Position numbers and translations under genes: made by a program. Positions 44,947 through 55,086 of a DNA stretch of 64,000 nucleotides are shown here, one piece after another. Under the pieces are notes generated by a model that had not been told where the DNA came from, searched no databases, and saw nothing but the letters and a program-made list of their open reading frames with translations. Numbering within the stretch: position 1 is the first letter of the stretch; each line of letters opens with the position of its first letter. The stretch comes from Vibrio furnissii CIP 102972 (GTDB lineage Bacteria > Pseudomonadota > Gammaproteobacteria > Enterobacterales > Vibrionaceae). The stretch spans positions 38,802 to 102,801 of the forward strand of contig NZ_ACZP01000017.1 in the NCBI RefSeq assembly GCF_000176175.1. Direction: 5' to 3'.

Positions 44947-44976
44947 AAAGGGCTGCTCAGTGAGCAGCCCTTTTTT
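44947..44976. terminator. Bidirectional terminator before coaD
   Basis: AAAGGGCTGCTCA-GTGAGCAGCCCTTTTTT between convergent genes. Confidence 0.9.
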
Positions 44977-44987
44977 GAGGTGTGACG

Positions 44988-45485
44988 TTATTCCACAATC
45001 TTTTTGCTGTGCAGCGCGTTGGCCACCAACTCAGGCACAAACGCATCCACGTTGCCCCCATGAATCGCGACTTCACGGACCAGCGATGAGGAGATAAATG
45101 CGTACTCTTCCGCCGGGGTGAGGAACACACTCTCCAGCCCGGGCATCAAGCGCCGGTACATGTTGGTCAGACCGAATTCGTATTCAAAATCGACCGTAGT
45201 GCGCAGGCCGCGCACCAATACGGTGGCGCCTTCGGCTTTGGCAAAATCCACCATCAAGCCAGAGAACCCTTTTGCCGTCACCTTATCCAGATGTGAAGTG
45301 ACCGCTTTGGCAAAGGCCACGCGCTCTTCCAGCGTAAACAGGGTGTTTTTGCTTGGACTGGCAGCCACCGCGATGATCACTTCATCAAACATGCTGGCAG
45401 CTCGCTCAATCAAATCGAGATGGCCGTTGGTAATGGGGTCAAAGGTGCCCGGGTAAATAACGCGGGAAATACTTTTTGAATTCAC
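44988..45485 (-). CDS. coaD: Phosphopantetheine adenylyltransferase
   Basis: Penultimate step of coenzyme A synthesis. 165 residues with the nucleotidyltransferase motif YPGTFDPITNGHLDLI and the second motif ISSSLVREVA. It lies beside LPS core genes, as kdtB does in E. coli. Confidence 0.96.
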   Translation of the reverse strand: MNSKSISRVIYPGTFDPITNGHLDLIERAASMFDEVIIAVAASPSKNTLFTLEERVAFAKAVTSHLDKVTAKGFSGLMVDFAKAEGATVLVRGLRTTVDFEYEFGLTNMYRRLMPGLESVFLTPAEEYAFISSSLVREVAIHGGNVDAFVPELVANALHSKKIVE

Positions 45486-45570
45486 AATGTTCTACTCAGT
45501 GTTTATGCGTGTAGGGGTATGCTAAACAAAACTGTGCCGCCAAACCATGACAATTTGACGGCAAGCGTGA

Positions 45571-46665
45571 TTATTTTTCATCCAATAATGATTGGAAAAA
45601 GTCCAAATGCTGCTGCGCGCTTTCCTGACAGGAGAAATCGTTGATCATCCGCTGCTGCGCTTTGTAGCCCATCGCTTGACGATGTTGCTCAGACGCGTAC
45701 AGCCACTGAATTTTATCGGCGATGGCTGAGGCATCATTCACCGGCACAACGAATCCGGTTTCGCCGTCGATCAAGAGTTCTTTACCACCGCCGGTAGTGG
45801 TCACCACGGAAGGAATGCCCATCGCCATCGCTTCAATGATGGTTTTGGGTAAGCCTTCTCCGCTAATCGAAGGCTGAACTTGTACTTGGCTTGCCGCCAG
45901 CAGTTCGGGCACATCTTTGCGGTAACCGAGGAAATGTATGCGATCGCGCATGCCACTTGCTTCAGCCAATTTCAGGTTCTGTTCGGTATCCATATCGCGA
46001 CCAACCAGCAGCAAGTGTAAATTCGGCAATGACGCCAGTTGTTTCGCGCTCTCAAGCAGCACGTGTACGCCTTTACTTGGTCGCGCATTGGCGATACAGA
46101 TGGCGCTGAAAGCGTCGTCCGGCAGTCCCAGTGCGCTTAAATTCGCCGGCTGCGCTTGATACCAAGCAATGTCGTGGCCTTTGTAAATCGTGACCACTTT
46201 GTCGGCGCGTTTCCACACATGTTTACGCACATCGTCAGTCACCGCCTGTGCCACACAACTGATGCCGTCGATACGAGGATGCAAGTGGGTCAGGTAGGCG
46301 GTGGGATCGTGACGATACAACCCGCCAACTGTCCCGCGATAGCTCACCAGTTTGGTGTGTTTGAAGCCGATGCAGGCAAATGCCGCGTTGGGAATGGTTT
46401 TGGAATTCATGGCATACACCACGTCATAACGTTCTTGACGCAGCGCGTGACGCAAAGTTTTAATCGTGTTGAGACAAATCTTTTTCTTCGGATAGCAGTC
46501 GATGATGGTCACGCCGTTGTCGCGAAAACGTGGCACATACTCCGCATCGCCTTGCGTCATGATGGTCACTTCATGGCCGAGCTTGGCCATTTCAATAAAC
46601 ATCTCCGCTTCCGGACGCACGCTGTTCCAGGCATCACGATAGGAGCTAAAAATTAAGATTTTCAT
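45571..46665 (-). CDS. Family 4 (GT-B) glycosyltransferase
   Basis: 364 residues with the C-terminal GT4 nucleotide-sugar motif (SISGEGLPKTIIEAMAMGIP) and a glycogen-synthase-like fold (IANARPSKGVHVLLESAKQL). It probably adds a sugar to the LPS core outer part. Between coaD and another GT4; ~85-bp gaps on both sides suggest partly separate expression. Sugar specificity cannot be read. Confidence 0.85.
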   Translation of the reverse strand: MKILIFSSYRDAWNSVRPEAEMFIEMAKLGHEVTIMTQGDAEYVPRFRDNGVTIIDCYPKKKICLNTIKTLRHALRQERYDVVYAMNSKTIPNAAFACIGFKHTKLVSYRGTVGGLYRHDPTAYLTHLHPRIDGISCVAQAVTDDVRKHVWKRADKVVTIYKGHDIAWYQAQPANLSALGLPDDAFSAICIANARPSKGVHVLLESAKQLASLPNLHLLLVGRDMDTEQNLKLAEASGMRDRIHFLGYRKDVPELLAASQVQVQPSISGEGLPKTIIEAMAMGIPSVVTTTGGGKELLIDGETGFVVPVNDASAIADKIQWLYASEQHRQAMGYKAQQRMINDFSCQESAQQHLDFFQSLLDEK

Positions 46666-46748
46666 GGTCTCACATTACCTCAGCCGCAGCGAAACTGCAG
46701 CGGTGTTCAAATTTGGTGGCTGACGCGTCTTCGTGCCGCGAGCCTAGA

Positions 46749-47789
46749 TTATAACTTTCCGGCCGCAACGCGAGCGTAAAGCTGCTCATAGCGTTTGGCG
46801 GTATTCTCAATCAGAAAGCCTTGCAGTTTTTTCTCGCGTCCGATGGCGAGCTTTTCGCGCAACGTGGCGTCGCTGCGAATGGTTTCAATCGCATCGGCCA
46901 ATCCGAGGCCATCGCCAGGCTCAATCAAAAGCCCTGACTCTTGGTGGTCGATAATATCCGGGATACCGCCCGCGCGAGCACCGATTACTGGTAAGCCATT
47001 GCCCATCGCTTCCAGAATCACTGAGCCCAAACCTTCGCTGTACGAGGGGTGAACCAGCAAGTCGGCTGCGGCAAACCAGTCGCCCATGTTGCTTTGTTTG
47101 CCCATGAACGACACGTTGGGTAAGCCTGCGGCTTGCTGCTCTAGGGCGGCTCGCTCTTTGCCATCGCCTAACAGTGCAAAATGAACCTCAGGGGCGCGCT
47201 GAGCCAACGCTTTTGCTGCGTTCAGGGTGACATCAAAACCTTTGTGTTTGAGCATGTTTGCGGCGTGGATGACCAGAAATTTGCCACTGAATTGCTGCTT
47301 GATGCGCGCCACGTTGGCTTCATCAATCGGGTAGGCGACTGGCGAGCTGGGAATGATCTCAATGCTTTGGGTTGGGTACGCGTCACGAATGCGGGCCGCG
47401 ATTTCATGGCTCAGGCCAACCAACAACGCGGCTTGACGATAAGCTTGGTTCGATAACCATTTTTTGCGCAGCGGATTGTCGATGCGACGCGTCACCATAT
47501 ATGGCACACCATGCAATGCGTGTTGCAGCCAAGCCCAGTAAATGGCTCGGCCTTCATGCACATGAATCAATTCACAGCCATCGGTCACGCGTTTGCCATG
47601 TTGGAGTAAATAATGGCTGGCGGCGATGACTCGACAAGGCAGCTCGGACACACGCGCAAAAAACGGGCTTTTGGGGTTGGCGACAATCGTTAGCTGATAG
47701 CCCATGCGAATCTGCTGCTTGATGAGTTGCAGTGTCTGGTTTTCTCCGCCGTGATAGCCGGATGCCAAGTTAACGTGGCAGATGTTCAT
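46749..47789 (-). CDS. Family 4 (GT-B) glycosyltransferase
   Basis: 346 residues starting MNICHVNLASGYHGGENQTL, with the GT4 motif SYSEGLGSVILEAMGNGLPV. The start at 47789 overlaps the stop of the upstream GT2 gene by four bases (ATGA), so the two are coupled. Likely an LPS core glycosyltransferase; donor and acceptor unknown. Confidence 0.87.
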   Translation of the reverse strand: MNICHVNLASGYHGGENQTLQLIKQQIRMGYQLTIVANPKSPFFARVSELPCRVIAASHYLLQHGKRVTDGCELIHVHEGRAIYWAWLQHALHGVPYMVTRRIDNPLRKKWLSNQAYRQAALLVGLSHEIAARIRDAYPTQSIEIIPSSPVAYPIDEANVARIKQQFSGKFLVIHAANMLKHKGFDVTLNAAKALAQRAPEVHFALLGDGKERAALEQQAAGLPNVSFMGKQSNMGDWFAAADLLVHPSYSEGLGSVILEAMGNGLPVIGARAGGIPDIIDHQESGLLIEPGDGLGLADAIETIRSDATLREKLAIGREKKLQGFLIENTAKRYEQLYARVAAGKL

Positions 47790-48577
47790 TTCTGTTTTTG
47801 CTCCTGCTTGCGTACGTAGTCGCGCAGCCACAAATCCGCATACCGAGTAAACGTGGTGTTGGCGCTTAACATCGCCAACAGTAAGCCATGGCGACCATCG
47901 AGAAACCCGCGTTTAATCACGTACATTTTAAAGAAGCGGAAAAATCCATGCAGGATTGCGCCGCCCAACGACGCTTTCTTGCGTCCTTCACGTTGGTCAG
48001 CCCACGCTTTCATGTATTGCTGCGTTTTTGCGGTGTACTGTGGCAGATACTCAAAGGTGTAATGCTCGAGATAACCTTTTAACGACCGCAGTTGAAATCC
48101 GGATGGGATTTCTACGCTCTCATGCACCAAGGCTTGGTTGTATTGTGTGTCGCGCGTGCGGTAAAGACGCGTGACCCAGTCGGGGGACCAGCCGGAATAG
48201 CGAATCTGTTTGCCAAACGCGGTGGTGAGACGGTCAATCTGGTAGACGGTGTTGGGTTTGTCGGCGTGGACCGCTTGTAAAATCTGTTCTTTGAGCGCAT
48301 CGGTCACGCGTTCATCGGCATCGAGCCACAACACATAGTCTGAGGTAATGTGCGATTGTGCCAAGCGGCGCTGAGGGCCAAAACCTGGCCACTCGGTGTT
48401 GACGAAAAATTTGTCGGTATAGCGGCGAGCGATGGCTTCAGTTTGATCGCTGCTGCCGGAGTCAAGAATGACGATTTCGTCGACCCACTGATACACCGTG
48501 TCTAAGCAGGCTTGCAGGTGCTTGGCTTCGTTTTTCACGATCAGGGCGACCGCCAATGTTGGAGTGGTATTAGCCAT
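47786..48577 (-). CDS. Family 2 glycosyltransferase, WaaE/KdtX-like
   Basis: 263 residues with ALIVKNEAKHLQACLDTVYQ, the DxD-type YVLWLDADERV and the downstream YNQALVHESVEI and LKGYLEHYTF stretches typical of the WaaE/KdtX group, which adds glucose to heptose I of the inner core. It overlaps both neighbours, so it is mid-operon. Confidence 0.87.
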   Translation of the reverse strand: MANTTPTLAVALIVKNEAKHLQACLDTVYQWVDEIVILDSGSSDQTEAIARRYTDKFFVNTEWPGFGPQRRLAQSHITSDYVLWLDADERVTDALKEQILQAVHADKPNTVYQIDRLTTAFGKQIRYSGWSPDWVTRLYRTRDTQYNQALVHESVEIPSGFQLRSLKGYLEHYTFEYLPQYTAKTQQYMKAWADQREGRKKASLGGAILHGFFRFFKMYVIKRGFLDGRHGLLLAMLSANTTFTRYADLWLRDYVRKQEQKQK

Positions 48578-49640
48578 GATTTGGGTTACCTAACTGTGTT
48601 GTCGCTGACATCATGCGATCAAAGGTGGTGATGACCGCATCGAGCGTGATGGCCTGCATCAGATCCGCGCCTTTGGCACGTGTGCTCCACGCCAGCAGTT
48701 CCAGCGGTTTGCCTTGCTGCTCGGTCACGAACGGTTCGTACACACTCACCACATCTTTGATATTAAAGTATGGCCCCGTGCGCTTCGGGTTGCTGTGGGC
48801 ATATAAGCCCAGTACGGGCGTGCCTTGTGTGGTGGCAATATGTGCTGGGCCAGAATCCGGAGCAAGCACTAACTTCGCTTCGCCCAAAACGGCGGTCAGT
48901 TGTTTCAAATTGGTTTTGCCAACCAGATTGAGCACCGGATGCGTCATCAAGGCGCTGATTTGCTCTGCCAGTTTCTGCTCGCGCGGTGCAGGAGAGCCAC
49001 ACAAGGCGACCTGATAGCCTTGAGCAATGACGTAATCGGCAAATTGCGCGTAGCGTTCCGTGACCCAGTTGCGCTCATCTTTACTGGCGGCTGGGCTGAT
49101 GACGATGGTCGGTTGGCTGCCCAGTTGCGTGCGGGCAAATTGCCGATCGTTTTCTGAAATCGGCAGGTGCCAGGTTGGTGTTTGGCGTGGCACGCCAAGA
49201 AATTCGGTAAACGAGAAAAAACTGTCGAGCACGTGCGCCGATTCGGTATCGGCAATCTTGCGGTTAGTGAACAACCACTGACCTTCTTTGGCCCGTTTGC
49301 GGTTGAATCCCACTTTGTACTGCGCGCGAATGCCCAGCGTGACCAAACTGGCGCGCAGGGCTAACTGCATATGCACGAGCGCATCAAAATGACGCCCTTT
49401 CAGTTGCTGCCAAACCGCTTTGATTCCAGACCAGCCGGCTTTTTTATCAAAGACGACCAATTCAACGTTCGGCAAACCTTGGAGCAATTGGGCTTCGACT
49501 TTGCCAATCACCCAGGTTACTTGGGTATCTGGCCAGTGTTGTTGCAGGTTTTGAACCGCGGCAACGGCATGACAAACGTCGCCAATCGCCGACAGGCGCA
49601 GAAAACAGACCGACTTCGGAGGCGCAGTGAACAGTGGCAT
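48570..49640 (-). CDS. Family 9 heptosyltransferase
   Basis: 356-residue GT9 enzyme (FLRLSAIGDVCHAVAAVQNL, then VISPAASKDERNW and LAPDSGPAHIATTQGTPVLGLYA). With waaF elsewhere in the cluster, this is the best candidate for heptosyltransferase I activity (WaaC role), though a third-heptose role is possible. ATG at 49640 is preferred to the preceding TTG. First gene of the GT9-GT2-GT4 operon; divergent from kdkA. Confidence 0.85.
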   Translation of the reverse strand: MPLFTAPPKSVCFLRLSAIGDVCHAVAAVQNLQQHWPDTQVTWVIGKVEAQLLQGLPNVELVVFDKKAGWSGIKAVWQQLKGRHFDALVHMQLALRASLVTLGIRAQYKVGFNRKRAKEGQWLFTNRKIADTESAHVLDSFFSFTEFLGVPRQTPTWHLPISENDRQFARTQLGSQPTIVISPAASKDERNWVTERYAQFADYVIAQGYQVALCGSPAPREQKLAEQISALMTHPVLNLVGKTNLKQLTAVLGEAKLVLAPDSGPAHIATTQGTPVLGLYAHSNPKRTGPYFNIKDVVSVYEPFVTEQQGKPLELLAWSTRAKGADLMQAITLDAVITTFDRMMSATTQLGNPNHG

Positions 49641-49794
49641 CAAATAAGCTCTTCAATTAATGAGGCTAAATTATGCAGAGTCCACCGATAAATGTAAAAT
49701 AACCGCATTCTTTTCCTCTCTTTATTGGTGTGAAGATGCCAATTTTGACGAGATCAGCCACCTTGTGTGTCAATCACTATAGCGGGAACCCAGC

Positions 49795-50508
49795 GTGATC
49801 AAACAGCAGCAGCTTAGCAAACATCAGACAATTTGGTATGACGACCAATGGGTCAATGAACCGTTGGCGTCGTTGTTTGACCCCGAATATTGGCAAGCGA
49901 ATCAGCTGGTGATTGGTAGCGCGCAAGGGCGTGGCACCACGTGGTTTGTTCAAATGGCGGCGTTGCCAGCCGCGTTGCGTCATTATCGCCGGGGCGGCTT
50001 GTTCGGCAAATTGGTCAGTGACAGTTATTGGTTTCAAGGGTGGGAACAAACCCGCAGCTGCGCCGAATTTCAATTGCTGCATCATTTGCGTGAGCAAGGG
50101 GTGAATGTTCCGCGTCCGATTGCTGCTCGCGCCCTGCGTCGGGGCTGCGTGTATCAGGCCGATATTCTCAGTGAGAAAATCGCCAACGCGCGGGACTTGG
50201 TGGCAGTGTTACAAGACAAAGCCTTGCCTGAGGCGCTTTATCATCGTATTGGTCAACAGGTGGCGAAGCTGCACCGTGCTCAGGTCAATCACACCGATTT
50301 GAATATTCACAACATTCTGCTCGATGATCACGACCATGTGTGGATCATTGATTTTGATAAATGTGCGATTCAAGAGGGCGATGGCTGGAAAGCGGAGAAT
50401 TTGGCGCGACTGCTGCGATCGTTTCGTAAAGAGCAGTTACGCGCCCATATCAAATGGCAGGAACCTGAATGGCAGGCGTTGCTGGCCGGTTATCAAACCA
50501 CGATTTAA
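49795..50508 (+). CDS. kdkA: Kdo kinase
   Basis: 237-residue protein kinase-like enzyme that phosphorylates Kdo on the LPS inner core. The catalytic loop HTDLNIHNILLDD and metal-binding IIDFDKC are clear, and the RGTTWFV and YRRGGLFGKL N-terminal motifs fit KdkA. GTG start with GGGAA upstream. It is the only plus-strand gene of the LPS block and overlaps the next gene tail-to-tail by four bases. Typical of vibrios and Haemophilus, which have a single phosphorylated Kdo. Confidence 0.93.
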   Translation: MIKQQQLSKHQTIWYDDQWVNEPLASLFDPEYWQANQLVIGSAQGRGTTWFVQMAALPAALRHYRRGGLFGKLVSDSYWFQGWEQTRSCAEFQLLHHLREQGVNVPRPIAARALRRGCVYQADILSEKIANARDLVAVLQDKALPEALYHRIGQQVAKLHRAQVNHTDLNIHNILLDDHDHVWIIDFDKCAIQEGDGWKAENLARLLRSFRKEQLRAHIKWQEPEWQALLAGYQTTI

Positions 50509-51584
50509 TGCTTATTGTTATGCCATTGCGCGGCGATAGCCATAAATGACTGATATACCTGTTCTGCAGTGAATTTCTCATACCCGACCGATAAATCTGG
50601 GATGGATTTCTCTTCCAGCAGAGCGTCAATGTGCTCTGCGATAACGTGTTCATCGTAAGAGTGAATCAGATATTTCGATAACTCTCCGGTAAGAATTTCA
50701 TCTGGGCCGGAAGGGCAGTTCACACTGAGTGCCACGGTGCCGAGGATGAGCGCCTCAATAATGACGGTTGGCAATCCTTCATGATCAGAGGTCAATACCA
50801 CCGCTTTTGCTTCTTTGATGATGGGGTAAGGGTTTGTATCAAACTTTTTGAACAGGACGCGTTCACCGAGATTGAGTTGTTCGGCTTGTTGTTTTAGTTC
50901 CAGCTCTAACGAACCTTCACCCAATACGACCAGTTTGATGGTCGGATTTTTTACGTAAGAAAACGCGTTCAGTAAGCGATCCACGCGTTTTTGCTTTTCC
51001 AGACGTCCAACAAACAACACATATTCTTCTGGTATTGTCAGACCTTCTTTCTCGCAAGCGTAGTGGCGAATGGTCTCAACATCGAACGGATTATAGAGCA
51101 CGTTGGCTGAGAGAAGACGGTCACCACAACATTGCGTCGTGAACTTTCGAATGCTTTCTGATACCGAAATAACGTGCTTCCCTTTGAGGCGTTTCGCTAA
51201 TCGAGTACGGTAACGAAACCGCTTGAAAAAGCTGCGCTGGTTATAGGAACACTCATCTGAATTATGGATAAATGGAATCAGGCGTGAGTCCGAAAAATGC
51301 GCGATGAGCTTGATACTCTCACTGTGTGGGGCAATGAGGTAGTCAAATTCAGCATCGTGATACCAAGCTTTGAAGCGCGTGAGCATCGTTCTCTCACACC
51401 TCACCGGGGTCGGAATATCGAGGCATGAAATTGTTAAATCGTCTAGCTGAGGCAATTCGATATCGTGAAAGAGAGTGATGATTTCCACGTCATGCCCTTT
51501 AGCCTGCAGAAGCCTGGCTAATCGTACGGTTACAACCTGTACGCCTTCAATTTTTAAGTCTCGAATTAAAAATTTTATGTTCAT
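50505..51584 (-). CDS. Family 4 (GT-B) glycosyltransferase
   Basis: 359 residues with VLFVGRLEKQKRVDRLLNAF and the GT4 motif TSDHEGLPTVIIEALILGTV. Probably an LPS core enzyme; sugar unknown. It is somewhat AT-richer than its neighbours, with many rare-type codons, which fits the variable outer core part of the locus. Confidence 0.85.
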   Translation of the reverse strand: MNIKFLIRDLKIEGVQVVTVRLARLLQAKGHDVEIITLFHDIELPQLDDLTISCLDIPTPVRCERTMLTRFKAWYHDAEFDYLIAPHSESIKLIAHFSDSRLIPFIHNSDECSYNQRSFFKRFRYRTRLAKRLKGKHVISVSESIRKFTTQCCGDRLLSANVLYNPFDVETIRHYACEKEGLTIPEEYVLFVGRLEKQKRVDRLLNAFSYVKNPTIKLVVLGEGSLELELKQQAEQLNLGERVLFKKFDTNPYPIIKEAKAVVLTSDHEGLPTVIIEALILGTVALSVNCPSGPDEILTGELSKYLIHSYDEHVIAEHIDALLEEKSIPDLSVGYEKFTAEQVYQSFMAIAAQWHNNKH

Positions 51585-51617
51585 GTGTTAACCATCACTG
51601 CATTCAAGTGCATTTTT

Positions 51618-52883
51618 TTAATTTTTATGTAGGGCAATATTGGCGACAGTGCGCGATATTGCACCTCTATTCTGCTTCACTACGTTTTGCGCGTTGATTC
51701 CCTTCTGTTGCATCAGTTGGGGGCTCGCCCAAAGCTGTTGAAGGTTGTCTGCAATCTGTGGTGCATTTTCGCAAATACTCACGGCATCGTTGTCTTGTAG
51801 CATTTGCATTATTTCATTGAAATTATAATAGCTTAGACCATTGAGCAGCGGTTTTCCAAGTGCGGCGGGTTCCAGCAGATTGTGCCCGCCGACTTTCTCG
51901 CCGATTAAACTGCCGCCCATGAAGCAGATATCGGCCGCGCTGATCAGTGCCAACAGCTCTCCCATGGTATCGCCTAAGTAGATCTGAGTGCCTGGTGCTA
52001 TTGAGGCGGATGAGGTTCTGCGATGCGTGGTGAATCCGTGTTGAATGCACAAGTCGAACACGGCGTTAAATCGTTCCGGGTGACGGGGCACAAGGATCAA
52101 TAGGGCATTTGGAAATTGTTTCAGCAACGCCTGATGTGCGTCGAGGAGAATGGCATCTTCGCCGTCGTGGGTGCTGGCGGCAATCCATACCGGGCGTGCC
52201 TCGCCCAGTTCTGCACGTAATTGTCGCCCTTGTTCAAGCACGGTGGGGGCGATCTCGATATCAAACTTAATCGAGCCCGTCACCTGAACTTGTTCTGATT
52301 GAAAACCCAAGCGAAGAAAACGCTGAGCATCGCTATCGTACTGACACAAAATACGATCGACGTAGGGGCGAATCAGTTGAAAGAGTGCGGAAAACTGTTG
52401 ATAGCGAAGGCAAGAACGCTCGGATAAACGCGCATTGATCACGGTGACTGGCACTGCCTGTTGATGAACGGTTTTTAAGGTATTGGGCCACAGCTCGGTT
52501 TCCACAATCAATAGTTGTGAAGGGTGGACTGCTTTCAAGAAGCGACGGACACACCACGCAAAGTCTAACGGCATGTAGCGATGTTCAACGAGATCGCCCA
52601 ATTTGGTAATTTGCTCTGCGCCCGTGCTGGTGGTGGTGGTGACGACAATGGCCTGATTGGGCTGCGCTTGTTTGATGGCTTTGATCACCGGAATCGCGGC
52701 AATGGATTCACCCACGGAAACCGCATGAATCCAAATCGGTTTTTGGGCGGTCACCTTGGGGGTCATGCCCCAATGTTCTTTCCAGCGAACGCCAAACGCA
52801 GGTTTGCCCGGCTTCTTTTTGTACAGGGAATAGAGCAAAATCGGGCTCGCCAGCACCAGCAGCAGGGTATAAATCAGGCGCAT
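51618..52883 (-). CDS. waaA: Kdo transferase
   Basis: 421-residue inner-membrane enzyme that adds Kdo to lipid A precursor. One N-terminal anchor (MRLIYTLLLVLASPILLYSL), then the GT30 motifs IWIHAVSVGESIAAIPVI, LLIVETELWPN, INARLSERS and GGSLIGEKVGGHNLLEPAALG. The presence of kdkA implies that it transfers a single Kdo. waaF lies eight bases upstream in the same direction. Confidence 0.95.
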   Translation of the reverse strand: MRLIYTLLLVLASPILLYSLYKKKPGKPAFGVRWKEHWGMTPKVTAQKPIWIHAVSVGESIAAIPVIKAIKQAQPNQAIVVTTTTSTGAEQITKLGDLVEHRYMPLDFAWCVRRFLKAVHPSQLLIVETELWPNTLKTVHQQAVPVTVINARLSERSCLRYQQFSALFQLIRPYVDRILCQYDSDAQRFLRLGFQSEQVQVTGSIKFDIEIAPTVLEQGRQLRAELGEARPVWIAASTHDGEDAILLDAHQALLKQFPNALLILVPRHPERFNAVFDLCIQHGFTTHRRTSSASIAPGTQIYLGDTMGELLALISAADICFMGGSLIGEKVGGHNLLEPAALGKPLLNGLSYYNFNEIMQMLQDNDAVSICENAPQIADNLQQLWASPQLMQQKGINAQNVVKQNRGAISRTVANIALHKN

Positions 52884-52891
52884 ATAACGTT

Positions 52892-53938
52892 CTACTCCTG
52901 CGCTGCGTGATCGAACTGCATTAATGCATCAATGACGCGTTGTGGCGCTAACTCTTTCAGACACTTCAAATGGCCCAATGGACACTCGCGCTTAAAGCAA
53001 GGTCTGCATTCAATCTCGGTGTGAATAATGGCTTTTTTCACGGCCAGAGGTGGGGTGTACGTTGGCGAAGTGGAGCCATATACGCCGACCACTTGGCAAC
53101 CCACCGCGGCGGCCACATGCATTAACCCCGAATCATTGCTGACGACGCTCTCGCAGCAGGCCAGCATGTCGACGGCTTCGATTAAGCTGGTTTTTCCCGC
53201 CAAATCAACGATGTGTGCTCGTTGGTCGTCGCTGAGGTCGGCCGCAATGGCTTGTGTGGTTTTGCTATCTTTCGCCGAACCAAATAACCAAACTTGTTTC
53301 CCGGCATCGATCATCGCCGCAGCGACGGCGGCGTAATGTTCGGTTGGCCATTGCTTCGCTGGTCCAAATTCAGCGCCGGGACATAAGCCAATGATTGGGC
53401 GAGTGGCGTGAAGGGCAAACTTATCGCGCGTGTGTTGCTGAGCATCTTTGTCAATATATAGGCTTGGGCGCGGCAAGGTGTCGAGGCCGCCTAATGAGGA
53501 GGAGTCCACCATGGTGGCTTTGGGATGCGCCAAAGCAACATAACGCTCGGTCATGTATTGGAAGGATTTTTTATTTGGGCGCACATCGTTCAGCAATCCG
53601 TAACGCATCTCACCTTTCCAACCGGTTCTGACTGGGATATCGGCAAACCAAGGAATCAGCGCAGATTTAGCGGAATTCGGCAGAACATAAGCCTGATCAT
53701 ATTGGCCACGCATCGATTTGCCGATGGCACGGCGACCAAGCAAGTTAAAATCACCATGCCCTAACGGCATTTCGATCGCTTGGTGGACTTCGGGCATGCG
53801 CTCCAAAATGGGTTTGCACCATGCAGGCGCCATGACATCGATGATGGCGTCGGGATGTTGTTGCTTAAGACGCGTATAGAGGCATTGAGACATCACCATG
53901 TCTCCGACCCATGAGGGGCCAATCACTAGAATTTTCAT
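52892..53938 (-). CDS. waaF: Heptosyltransferase II
   Basis: 348 residues, the E. coli length, starting MKILVIGPSWVGDMVMSQCL with LPNSAKSALIPWFADIPVRTG, LCPGAEFGPAKQWP and VSNDSGLMHVAAAVGCQVVGVYGSTSPTYTPP, all diagnostic of WaaF. The ATG at 53938 matches the family; the frame extends eleven residues upstream. Probably co-transcribed with waaA. Confidence 0.95.
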   Translation of the reverse strand: MKILVIGPSWVGDMVMSQCLYTRLKQQHPDAIIDVMAPAWCKPILERMPEVHQAIEMPLGHGDFNLLGRRAIGKSMRGQYDQAYVLPNSAKSALIPWFADIPVRTGWKGEMRYGLLNDVRPNKKSFQYMTERYVALAHPKATMVDSSSLGGLDTLPRPSLYIDKDAQQHTRDKFALHATRPIIGLCPGAEFGPAKQWPTEHYAAVAAAMIDAGKQVWLFGSAKDSKTTQAIAADLSDDQRAHIVDLAGKTSLIEAVDMLACCESVVSNDSGLMHVAAAVGCQVVGVYGSTSPTYTPPLAVKKAIIHTEIECRPCFKRECPLGHLKCLKELAPQRVIDALMQFDHAAQE

Positions 53939-54012
53939 TCGATACTTCGATTCGTTTGATGCTGTGTTCATTCTGGCGGTAGAGAAAGAATGAACACAAG
54001 CGTTTTGCTCTT

Positions 54013-55086
54013 TTAGTGTGAAGATAGCAGAGATTTACGCTTTTGCTTGAGCTCTGACCATTCAAAATCATGCACATAGACACGGTCGTTTCGACCTTTG
54101 GCTGGTGGGTTAAACACCACTTCTGCTTTATCTGATAGCGGATGCCACTCTTGGAAATTGCGCGGGTCGTCGGCATAAATCGCCAGAATGGGCGTATTCA
54201 AAGCGCTGGCCATATGAACCACAGAGGTGTCGGGCGTGACACACAAGTCGACCTGACTGAGCAGTTGCAACGAAAATGCCAATGACGGTGTTTCGCTTAA
54301 CAATTGCACGCGTGGATTTTCGAGTTCAGTGACGAGCTCTTTCAGAAATTCAATTTTCCCCGGAACGGGAATCAGATAAAGGGTGTCTTGCGGGAAATCA
54401 CGTAGCCAAAGATTCAGCAGCTTGTAGGCTTCCGTTTTGGAAAACTGACGATATTTACTTGAACCAAATAGATTGATTGCCACGGTCGTTGTTTTTGGAT
54501 CCACGATTGTTGATGTTGAATAAGGAATCAACGGAATGTCAGCAGATTCTGGCACATCACAAAACAACTTCGCGACCGCAAGGTAGCGATCTTTAAAGTG
54601 CACATGGTCATGGGGGAGACACACGTTGAAAATCGGATGTGATTCTTTATTAAACCCGATGTTATACGCTGAGCCCAATTCATGCAGGGCGAGCAATTCC
54701 TTAAAGTCGAAACTGGTGCCGAGTTCAACCACCGCATCAAATTGCCCGCGATATTGGTTGAATGATCGCGCGGTCTTCACGCCCCGTTTTCCACAAGGAA
54801 TGATGTTGCACTGGGTTGATTGTTCAAACCAACTTGCGCAAAAACTTGGTGTGATGACGGACACCTGAATGTCTGGGCGGTATCGTTGCAACATTTGGAT
54901 CAGCAAACCACTCATGATGGCATCACCCAGTTTGTTGTCCCAACGCAATAGCGCCAAACTCTTGATGTCACGGAGTGGCACGGTTGTTTGGGGAGCCTTA
55001 TCAAAGCGCTGACAGTAATAGCGCAACTTGAGTTTTTTCTGCTTGTTGCGTAATGCTCGGTTGAACTGTTTTAATTTCTTAAGCAC
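54013..55086 (-). CDS. Family 9 glycosyltransferase
   Basis: 357 residues with a Lys-rich N-terminus and GT9 features (LALLRWDNKLGDAIMSGLLI, then LCVTPDTSVVHMASALNTPILAIYADD). It resembles heptosyltransferases such as WaaQ but is too divergent to assign. It overlaps the ligase gene by eight bases, so it is expressed with it. Confidence 0.83.
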   Translation of the reverse strand: MLKKLKQFNRALRNKQKKLKLRYYCQRFDKAPQTTVPLRDIKSLALLRWDNKLGDAIMSGLLIQMLQRYRPDIQVSVITPSFCASWFEQSTQCNIIPCGKRGVKTARSFNQYRGQFDAVVELGTSFDFKELLALHELGSAYNIGFNKESHPIFNVCLPHDHVHFKDRYLAVAKLFCDVPESADIPLIPYSTSTIVDPKTTTVAINLFGSSKYRQFSKTEAYKLLNLWLRDFPQDTLYLIPVPGKIEFLKELVTELENPRVQLLSETPSLAFSLQLLSQVDLCVTPDTSVVHMASALNTPILAIYADDPRNFQEWHPLSDKAEVVFNPPAKGRNDRVYVHDFEWSELKQKRKSLLSSH

